DNA of 11,780 nucleotides from CALKCV01 sp964619285 (GTDB lineage: Bacteria > Cyanobacteriota > Cyanobacteriia > Cyanobacteriales > Microcoleaceae), in assembly GCA_964619285.1 (NCBI GenBank), contig CAZUCT010000231.1, forward strand, positions 1 to 11,780, given 5' to 3'. A program made the translations under genes and the position numbers. Shown here in pieces: positions 6,905-11,780 of the stretch; within the stretch, counting starts at the first letter, position 1, and every line of letters starts with the position of its first letter. The notes under the pieces are model-generated. The model searched no databases and was not told where the DNA came from. It worked only from the letters and a program-made list of their open reading frames with translations.

Positions 6905-6936
6905 GTAGGTTGTGCGAACCTTCGTGGAACCCAACC
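6905..6936. repeat. Degenerate GTAGGTTG...CAACC element
   Basis: GGTTG (6908-6912) and CAACC (6932-6936) form the ends. The interior reads like the reverse complement of the element at 1541-1574 with substitutions. It is preceded by an 8-bp duplication (CCTTGTAG twice). It lies about 20 bp after the MAPEG stop and is most likely a decayed dispersed intergenic repeat. Confidence 0.5.
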
Positions 6937-6995
6937 ATACTCATAACGCGCTTTAAGTAGGTAGGCAAAAATATTTGCAGAAAATTTTCCCCGTA

Positions 6996-7016
6996 GAACA
7001 GACATCTTGTCTGTTC
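6996..7016. repeat. Palindrome GAACAGACA-TCT-TGTCTGTTC
   Basis: Nine perfect base pairs surround a 3-nt loop. The element at 10278-10302 has nearly the same arms (GAACAGGCA/TGCCTGTTC), so the two are copies of one dispersed palindromic family. It lies between the MAPEG gene and the 48-residue gene. No T run follows on the plus strand. Confidence 0.75.
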
Positions 7017-7070
7017 GGTGTCTAATTAATTTTGCACTCCTACTTAGCAAGAAATATCTTAGGAGGAAAT

Positions 7071-7217
7071 ATGTCAGATAAACCGATTTTCGATGTTAAG
7101 GAAAGTACCTTCGAGAAGTTGAAAAAATGGCAGCAGAAAATGGAAGAAAAAAACCGCGCTGAGGAGGAAGCAGAAAAAAATCCTAAATCGGAAGGGCACA
7201 AATCTTCAGATAACTAA
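7071..7217 (+). CDS. Small charged protein, 48 residues, unrecognised
   Basis: The ATG at 7071 has a textbook AGGAGG ribosome-binding site 4 nt upstream, which is the main evidence for this gene. The same frame is open further upstream but lacks such a site. The product is very hydrophilic and probably one helix: a short start (MSDKPIFDVKEST) precedes a Lys/Glu-rich helix (about 14-38: EKLKKWQQKMEEKNRAEEEAEK) and a polar tail. There is no cysteine, membrane segment or signal peptide. It is followed 31 bp later by a terminator-like hairpin, so it is probably a single-gene transcript. I do not recognise the family. A small binding partner or stress protein would fit, but nothing shows it. Confidence 0.72.
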   Translation: MSDKPIFDVKESTFEKLKKWQQKMEEKNRAEEEAEKNPKSEGHKSSDN

Positions 7218-7248
7218 CAAGTAAGGCTAAATAAGTAATTGTATCTAG

Positions 7249-7273
7249 GAAACCCGGTTTTTTGCCGGGTTTC
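7249..7273 (+). terminator. Terminator-like hairpin GAAACCCGG-TTTTTTG-CCGGGTTTC
   Basis: A 9-bp perfect stem with a T-rich 7-nt loop stands 31 bp past the stop of the 48-residue gene. The T tract after the stem is short (the stem's own TTT, then CTGAATTT). It is a common form of cyanobacterial terminator but not an ideal one. Confidence 0.6.
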
Positions 7274-7329
7274 TGAATTTCAGCTTGCAGGATACCTGGA
7301 AGATAAAAAATACCGATGAGCTATTACCT

Positions 7330-7503
7330 ATGAACAAAGAAGAATTAATCGAGCTAAAAAAAACGATGCTGGCTGCTAAAAATGCCAATCAACTGAAGAG
7401 TTTAATAATTGATTACCACTATCAAGAAATGATTTTAACTTACAATCGGCTTTCTTTAGAAGAGCAAAAAAGAATTAAATTAATTTGGCTGGAAGAAGCT
7501 TGA
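7330..7503 (+). CDS. Small helical protein, 57 residues, unrecognised
   Basis: The ATG at 7330 gives a 57-residue product beginning MNKEELIELKKTML and ending IWLEEA. The frame can be extended to a TTG at 7285, but that would start just past the hairpin at 7249-7273 and has no ribosome-binding site. The ATG itself has only a weak purine stretch (GATGAG). The sequence is predicted to form two or three amphipathic helices with a regular pattern of leucine and isoleucine (residues about 3-15, 18-36 and 41-55). This suggests a folded small protein rather than a chance frame. No cysteine, membrane segment or known motif is visible. It lies upstream of the CHAT gene with a 176-bp gap holding a possible terminator, so it is probably not translationally tied to it. 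Confidence 0.6.
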   Translation: MNKEELIELKKTMLAAKNANQLKSLIIDYHYQEMILTYNRLSLEEQKRIKLIWLEEA

Positions 7504-7581
7504 CACGAGAGCTAAATTATGATACAAAGAGAAAATCCCGGCGGTGCAGAATCTAGCTTATAATTAAATAGGAGCAGCCAA

Positions 7582-7602
7582 GGGGCGATCGCTCCGATTT
7601 TT
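7582..7602 (+). terminator. Possible terminator built on a HIP1 site
   Basis: GGGGC-GATC-GCTCC (7582-7595) can form a 5-bp stem with one G-T pair, followed by GA and five T residues (7598-7602). It contains a HIP1 octamer. The stem is short, so this is a weak call. It would separate the 57-residue gene from the CHAT gene. Confidence 0.3.
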
Positions 7603-7679
7603 AGTTCTAGTATTTGTGCTTAAGCTTGCCAAGACCGACATGAACTTATTCAGCTAAGAGAAAACAGGGACAACTACTT

Positions 7680-10217
7680 ATGAACATAAAGGCAAAAACC
7701 AAATATTTCTATTTAATAGTAACAACTGGATTGGTGTATTTTACGGTTTTTTTACCGATAAAAAACCCGAGGTTTTTCATTCCAGCAGCATCAGCACAAA
7801 CCCCGGCTCAAAATAACGAAAATAACAGCGAGATACCTGCCGAAAATCCTCGGGCGGCGGAAGCACAAAAGCTCTACGAAACAGGGATAAAACAATTAGA
7901 AAACGGTCAATTAACAGAAGCATTGACAGCATTTAAAGAAGGGTTAATTATCAGCCAAGAAATCGAAGATTTTCCCGGTATGGGTCGCGCTCTAGTTGCC
8001 ATTGCTGAAATTTACAATACTCAAATACAATATCCCCAAGCTTTAGAAAGTTATAAAAAGGCTTTAGCAATTTATCAAAAAGAAAGCGATGTTGCATCCG
8101 CAACGCTGCGCGAACGCCCCAACACGGCATCAACTCTTAATAACATTGCCTTAACTTATTCCTACCTGGGTCAATATCCTAAAGCTATAGATTATTATCA
8201 GCAAGCGGTAGTCGTGCAAAAAGAAAACGATAACCCCATAGCTGTTGGTGAAACCTTCAATAAAATAGGCACGATTTATCGATATTTACAGCAGCATTCC
8301 CAAGCCCTCAGTTTTTATCGGCAAGCCCTGGATATTTTTCAAGAAAATAAGGATCGGGCTTCTGTAGCAGCAACCCTCAATAATATTGGCATTAATTATC
8401 AGCTAGATGGTAATTATGCTGAGGCATTAAAATACCACCAAGAAGCTCTGGCTATTTATCAAGAATTAGGAAACATCGAAGGAGAAGCAGTTAGCCGTCA
8501 CAATATTGGCATTATCGATCGCAACTCGGAAAAATATTCCGAATCTCTAAACCTTCTCAGCGAAGCTTTAGCCCTAGAAAAACTAATTGGCAACCGTCAA
8601 GGGGAAAGCATTACTCTTGCCCAAATAGCTAAGTGGTTAGAACAACAAAAGCGACCTAAATTAGCCATCATTTTCTACAAGCAATCCTTAAATGTTAACG
8701 ATGCTTTTCGGCAGGAGTCAAAATCTTTGCCAATAGAAGAAAGGCAGTCCTATATCGATAGCGTGCAAAACATTTACCGCGCTTTAGCTAAGTTATTGTT
8801 GAACGACCAAAGAGTCAATGAAGCCCAACAAATAGCAGACTTGCTGAAAGTAGAAGAAATTAACAGCTACATGGGTAGCGTAGCAGTTGACAATCTCAAA
8901 TTTCGGGAAATAAAACTACTAGAACCAGAACAAACTTTCTGGAAAAAATACACCGATTTGATAGATAAAGCAGTTCGGCTTCAAGGTAATAGTGAAGTAT
9001 CAGAACAGGAAGCTAATTTAACAGCAGTTTACCAGGAAATCGAACAATTTTTTAATAGCGTAGAAGTTGCATATCTCGAATTGTTGGTGGATGCCAACCT
9101 CAAGATGCAGCTAGAAAACTTCGACCACATAGATGCGTTGCAACGGCAATTGCAACTATTCAGAAATCAAGATGCCGTGGTTTTATATCCCCTAATCTTA
9201 GAAGATAAAATCGAAGTAATTTTGATTACAGCTAACGCACCTCCCACTCATCACAGTGTCGAGATAACTAAGGAAGAGGTTAGCGAGGCAATTACCGAAT
9301 TTCGTAAAGCTTTAACTAACAGGGGCCGCGCGGAACTTTTCCGCAGGCTGAAAAAGGGCAGCAATTCCGATAATCAAGTCATAGAGCAAGCTTTAAAGTT
9401 TTACGAATGGCTGATTAAACCTATAGAAAATGAATTAGAGAAGGCCAACGCCCAAACCATAATTTACGCCCCAGATGGCGAACTGCGTTATCTCCCTTTG
9501 GGAGCTTTATACGACGGAAAACAATGGCTGTTGCAGCGGTTTAAAATTAACAATATTACTGTTGCTAGCATGATGACTTTCGAGGAAAACAGGAGATACG
9601 AACCGACCATTTTAGCTGGTGGTTTAACTACGGGAACTTTCGATTTCGTGCAAGGCGGCAAAACATTTGCTTTCGATTATTTAGACTTTGCCGATGCAGA
9701 ATTGAACAATATTGCTACAGCTTTTCCTAATACCAACCGATATGTAGCTGGCAATTTTACCCCCGAGGCGATCGTGCCAAAAATGGATAATTACGGTATC
9801 GTACATTTGGCAACTCACGCTGCTTTTGTTGAGGGGAAACCGGAGGACTCTTTTATTTTGTTTGGCAATGGGGCTCGGGTTACTTTACGGGATGTTAAAA
9901 AATGGAATTTGACTAATGTTGACTTGGTGGTTTTAAGTGCTTGTCAAACTGGGGTGGGTGGCATTTTAGGTAACGGAGAAGAAGTTCTCGGTTTGGGTTA
10001 TCAAATACAACAAGCAGGTGCCAGGGCAACTATTGCTAGTTTGTGGCGAGTTGACGATTTAGCTACTCATGTATTCATGGACCATTTCTATAACGAGTTG
10101 AGGGATGGGAAAACTAAAATAGAAGCTTTGCGCCAAGCGCAAAATTCTTTAATTAACAGCGAATTCGAGCATCCTTATTATTGGGCTCCTTTCATTTTGA
10201 TTGGCAATGGATTTTAA
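7680..10217 (+). CDS. Exported TPR-CHAT protein (caspase-like peptidase fold)
   Basis: The 845-residue product begins with a signal peptide: Lys-rich start, hydrophobic core about 9-26, and AXA cleavage site PAASA-QT after residue 39. A low-complexity N/E linker (40-58) follows, then TPR units from about 60 to 345. Their repeats at L105, L153, F193, L233, R273 and L313 are spaced 40 residues apart except the first, which is 48. A helical linker (about 350-490) leads to the CHAT domain (about 495-845). Both catalytic residues are present: H713 in HLATHA and C755 in VLSACQTG. Motifs APDGELRYLPLGAL (597-610), ASLWRVDD (786-793) and the C-terminal YYWAPFILIGNG are typical. CHAT domains are caspase/separase relatives; the substrate here is unknown. 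Export to the periplasm or beyond is inferred from the signal peptide. The ribosome-binding site (CAGGGA, about 9 nt upstream) is modest. A TATAAT at 7559-7564 has no good -35. Confidence 0.93.
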   Translation: MNIKAKTKYFYLIVTTGLVYFTVFLPIKNPRFFIPAASAQTPAQNNENNSEIPAENPRAAEAQKLYETGIKQLENGQLTEALTAFKEGLIISQEIEDFPGMGRALVAIAEIYNTQIQYPQALESYKKALAIYQKESDVASATLRERPNTASTLNNIALTYSYLGQYPKAIDYYQQAVVVQKENDNPIAVGETFNKIGTIYRYLQQHSQALSFYRQALDIFQENKDRASVAATLNNIGINYQLDGNYAEALKYHQEALAIYQELGNIEGEAVSRHNIGIIDRNSEKYSESLNLLSEALALEKLIGNRQGESITLAQIAKWLEQQKRPKLAIIFYKQSLNVNDAFRQESKSLPIEERQSYIDSVQNIYRALAKLLLNDQRVNEAQQIADLLKVEEINSYMGSVAVDNLKFREIKLLEPEQTFWKKYTDLIDKAVRLQGNSEVSEQEANLTAVYQEIEQFFNSVEVAYLELLVDANLKMQLENFDHIDALQRQLQLFRNQDAVVLYPLILEDKIEVILITANAPPTHHSVEITKEEVSEAITEFRKALTNRGRAELFRRLKKGSNSDNQVIEQALKFYEWLIKPIENELEKANAQTIIYAPDGELRYLPLGALYDGKQWLLQRFKINNITVASMMTFEENRRYEPTILAGGLTTGTFDFVQGGKTFAFDYLDFADAELNNIATAFPNTNRYVAGNFTPEAIVPKMDNYGIVHLATHAAFVEGKPEDSFILFGNGARVTLRDVKKWNLTNVDLVVLSACQTGVGGILGNGEEVLGLGYQIQQAGARATIASLWRVDDLATHVFMDHFYNELRDGKTKIEALRQAQNSLINSEFEHPYYWAPFILIGNGF

Positions 10218-10220
10218 TAT

Positions 10221-10262
10221 CAATTAACAATTAACAATTAACAATTAACAATTAACAATTAA
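10221..10262 (+). repeat. Heptamer tandem array CAATTAA (six exact units)
   Basis: Six perfect copies start 3 bp after the CHAT stop codon, followed by the variant CAATTGGG. The same unit occurs at 6367-6373. Confidence 0.95.
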
Positions 10263-10277
10263 CAATTGGGGAATTGC

Positions 10278-10302
10278 TAGAACAGGCAAGATGCCTGTTC
10301 TA
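10278..10302. terminator. Palindrome TAGAACAGGCA-AGA-TGCCTGTTCTA, possible bidirectional terminator
   Basis: Eleven perfect base pairs surround a 3-nt loop, enclosed by an 8-bp outer inverted repeat (10269-10276 with 10311-10318). It lies between two convergent genes, where a two-way terminator would be useful, but there are no T runs. It belongs to the same family as 6996-7016, so it may simply be a dispersed repeat. Confidence 0.45.
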
Positions 10303-10312
10303 CGAGTTCCCA

Positions 10313-10340
10313 ATTCCCTATTCCCTATTCCCTATTCCCC
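10313..10340. repeat. Heptamer array ATTCCCY reaching into the end of murD
   Basis: Three ATTCCCT units and one ATTCCCC run from the spacer into murD. The murD stop (10325-10327) and the four codons before it (G-N-R-E on the minus strand) lie inside the array. Confidence 0.93.
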
Positions 10341-11683
10341 ATTTCCAAACATAACTGCCGAAAACGATCGCCCCTTTCCTCAAAATTGGCGTATTGGTCG
10401 AAACTGGCACAGGCGGGGGATAATAATACTACCTTTGCCCCGTATTGTTTCGCTAACTCGGTACTGCGGGGCACGGCTTTTTCCATCGTTTCTACGATTT
10501 CAAAGCGATCGCAACCTTCCTCCCGCAGTCTCTTGGCGAAGGCATCGGCGGCATCGCCAATTAATAACACCGCCGCCGCTTTCTCTTTAATTTTCCTCAT
10601 CCACGAGCGATCTTCTCCCGCCTTCGCCTCCCCGCCAGCAATTAAAATTGCCGGGGCGGGTACCGCAGTCAAACCGACTTCGGCGGCATCGTAATTAGTA
10701 GCTTTACTATCGTTAATAAAATCGACACCCTCCCAAGTACAAATATATTGCAGGCGGTGGGGCACTCCGGGAAAGTTAGCAACGGCGCGGGCGATCGCTT
10801 CATTTTCGATCCCCGCCAACTTCGCCGCCCCCACAGACATCAATAAATTCTGTTGGTTGTGATTTCCCAACATTCCCAGAGAGTCCGCCCCTACTACTTT
10901 TTCTCCCAAAGCAATTACCCAACCGTCTTCTATATAAATTCCCCGGTGGGGCTCGCCGATTAAATTCGCCTTACCCGTAACGCTAGTCCAACAAGCATCT
11001 GGCCAGCGCTGGGGCGCGTTTTCTCGCAAATAAGGGTCGTCGCCGTTTAAAACTCGCAGTTGCGATCGCTCCAATAACCGCGCTTTAATCTCAAAATAGT
11101 TCTCGATGGTATAATGACGGCTGAGATGATCCGGAGTAAAAGTCGTCCAAACACCGATACGAGGGGCGATGGAGGCAGAAGCTTCGATTTGATAGCTGCT
11201 CAATTCCGCCACTACCCAATCTGGCACCGTCTCTCCCAGAGCAAGTTCGCAGGCGGCATTACCGATATTACCGCAGGCGGGGGCATCGAAACCCGCCGCT
11301 TGAAATATGGCCGCAGTTAAAGCGGTGGTAGTAGTTTTGCCGTTAGTGCCGGTGATACCTACCCAAGGTCGGGAGTTGAGATTTCGCCAGGCCAGTTCCA
11401 TCTCGCCGATAGTTTCGATACCTTTACTCCTGGCATCGACTAATGGGGGTAAGTCCCAGGGAACTCCCGGACTGACTGCGACTAAATTTAAAGATGGTTC
11501 GGGAGTAAAAGACTCTCCCAGTTTGACAGTTATACCTTCGGCGGCCAGTTCTTGTTGTTTTTGTTGGAGGGTTGGGGAAGAGTTGCGATCGCTCATCTCC
11601 ACTTCCCAACCCTGACGTTTTAACAAACGGGCGGCAGATATACCCGATTTTCCTAAACCGATAATATGTGCTTTTTTTAACAT
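10325..11683 (-). CDS. murD: UDP-N-acetylmuramoyl-L-alanine--D-glutamate ligase
   Basis: MurD is the cytoplasmic, ATP-dependent ligase that adds D-glutamate to UDP-MurNAc-L-alanine in peptidoglycan precursor synthesis. From the ATG at 11683 the protein has 452 residues, normal for the family. It shows the N-terminal nucleotide-sugar domain with IIGLGKSG (7-14), the P-loop GITGTNGKTTTT (109-120), and AELSSYQIE (159-167). It also has the probable carbamylated lysine K200 (NYFEIKARL), HNQQN (275-279), PHRLQ (309-313), NDSKATN (324-330) and the C-terminal LSPACASFDQYANFEERGDRF (421-441). The domain order is complete. A TTG at 11692 would add three residues (MLK); neither start has a clear ribosome-binding site, and the ATG is preferred because it places the Rossmann motif at the usual distance. 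The final residues GNRE are encoded by a heptamer array. It is convergent with the CHAT gene. Its promoter must lie in or beyond the 27-bp repeats upstream. Confidence 0.96.
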   Translation of the reverse strand: MLKKAHIIGLGKSGISAARLLKRQGWEVEMSDRNSSPTLQQKQQELAAEGITVKLGESFTPEPSLNLVAVSPGVPWDLPPLVDARSKGIETIGEMELAWRNLNSRPWVGITGTNGKTTTTALTAAIFQAAGFDAPACGNIGNAACELALGETVPDWVVAELSSYQIEASASIAPRIGVWTTFTPDHLSRHYTIENYFEIKARLLERSQLRVLNGDDPYLRENAPQRWPDACWTSVTGKANLIGEPHRGIYIEDGWVIALGEKVVGADSLGMLGNHNQQNLLMSVGAAKLAGIENEAIARAVANFPGVPHRLQYICTWEGVDFINDSKATNYDAAEVGLTAVPAPAILIAGGEAKAGEDRSWMRKIKEKAAAVLLIGDAADAFAKRLREEGCDRFEIVETMEKAVPRSTELAKQYGAKVVLLSPACASFDQYANFEERGDRFRQLCLEMGNRE

Positions 11684-11700
11684 CTTTAGCAACGGATGTA

Positions 11701-11780
11701 AAGTTCGTAGTAATCGCTTCAGCGATTAAGTTCGTAGTAATCGCTTCAGCGATAAAGTTCGTAGTAATCGCTTCAGCGAT
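11701..11780. repeat. 27-bp tandem repeat with internal hairpin, running off the right edge
   Basis: Three head-to-tail copies of a 27-bp unit start at 11701, 11728 and 11755 (the last is cut one base short by the window end). They differ only at the final base. Each unit contains ATCGC-TTCA-GCGAT, extended in the first copy to seven pairs (TAATCGC/GCGATTA), next to the constant AAGTTCGTAGTA. There are no spacers, so this is not CRISPR. Hairpin elements with a TTCGTAGTAA core are, as I recall, widespread in Oscillatoriales genomes. The array begins 17 bp upstream of the murD ATG. Confidence 0.92.

Larger units (their letters stand above)
10218..10324. other. Convergent spacer between CHAT gene and murD, made almost wholly of repeats
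   Basis: These 107 bp hold six CAATTAA units, an 11-bp palindrome and the start of an ATTCCCY array. An outer inverted repeat (GGGAATTG at 10269-10276 and CAATTCCC at 10311-10318) encloses the palindrome, giving a nested stem that could end transcription from both sides. Hardly any unique sequence is left. Confidence 0.7.

Noticed and set aside
7559..7564. TATAAT as the -10 box of the CHAT gene promoter
   Set aside because: The 17-bp upstream position reads TCCCGG, with no -35 match. A weak terminator-like hairpin also lies between it and the gene, so it was not listed as a promoter.
1611..10217. STAND protein and CHAT protein as one defence operon (sensor plus protease)
   Set aside because: The genes are on opposite strands, about 2.5 kb apart with five unrelated genes between, and the CHAT protein carries a signal peptide while the STAND protein should be cytoplasmic.
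10291..10590. Plus-strand frame starting in the spacer and overlapping the murD 3' end
   Set aside because: Its first part translates the palindrome and heptamer repeats (giving a PNSLFPIPYSPFPN-type sequence) and the rest is antisense to murD.
11694..11780. CRISPR array suggested by regular short repeats
   Set aside because: The 27-bp units are directly joined with no variable spacers, so this is a simple tandem repeat.
1..11780. Frequent GCGATCGC octamers as regulatory sites or restriction islands
   Set aside because: These are HIP1 sites, abundant throughout most cyanobacterial genomes; here they serve only as a hint to the organism.

Overview
The window looks like chromosomal DNA of a filamentous, non-heterocystous cyanobacterium (Oscillatoriales-like). 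The organism call is inferred from three things: more than a dozen HIP1 octamers (GCGATCGC) spread through genes, heptanucleotide tandem repeats between genes, and a gene set typical of these bacteria. That set comprises a NB-ARC/WD40 STAND protein, a secreted TPR-CHAT protein, an EbsA-like protein, a MAPEG protein and MurD. No rRNA, tRNA, transposase or CRISPR array was recognised.

Layout. Positions 1-1179 (minus) hold the N-terminal 393 residues of an unrecognised protein that runs off the left edge. Positions 1180-1610 are a gene-free stretch with repeats and hairpins. Positions 1611-5186 (minus) encode a 1191-residue STAND ATPase with an N-terminal vMAP-type helical/HTH domain, an NB-ARC motor and 14 WD40 units. 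A divergent intergenic region (5187-5378) separates it from a rightward series: a stand-alone receiver (5379-5777), an EbsA-like type IV pilus/biofilm factor (5915-6331), a MAPEG membrane protein (6466-6882), two small proteins (7071-7217 and 7330-7503) and an exported TPR-CHAT protein (7680-10217). murD lies convergently at 10325-11683 (minus), and its upstream side is filled by a 27-bp tandem repeat reaching the right edge.

How the parts fit. The rightward genes are separated by roughly 110-190 bp and carry their own ribosome-binding sites or terminator-like hairpins, so they read as separate units rather than one tight operon. The STAND protein is a plausible intracellular sensor/switch without a recognisable effector of its own. 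The CHAT protein has an intact His/Cys pair, but a signal peptide places it outside the cytoplasm, which argues against a simple STAND-CHAT pair. The receiver next to the EbsA-like gene could belong to surface or pilus control, but only proximity supports this.

The most unusual sequence-level signal is the set of heptamer arrays (GGCAARA, CAATTAA, ATTCCCY, TTGCTAA). They sit exactly at the 3' ends of genes, supply the stop codon of the receiver gene and encode the last residues and stop of murD. A second signal is an 8-residue, GC-rich in-frame insertion that breaks an otherwise exact 40-residue TPR period.
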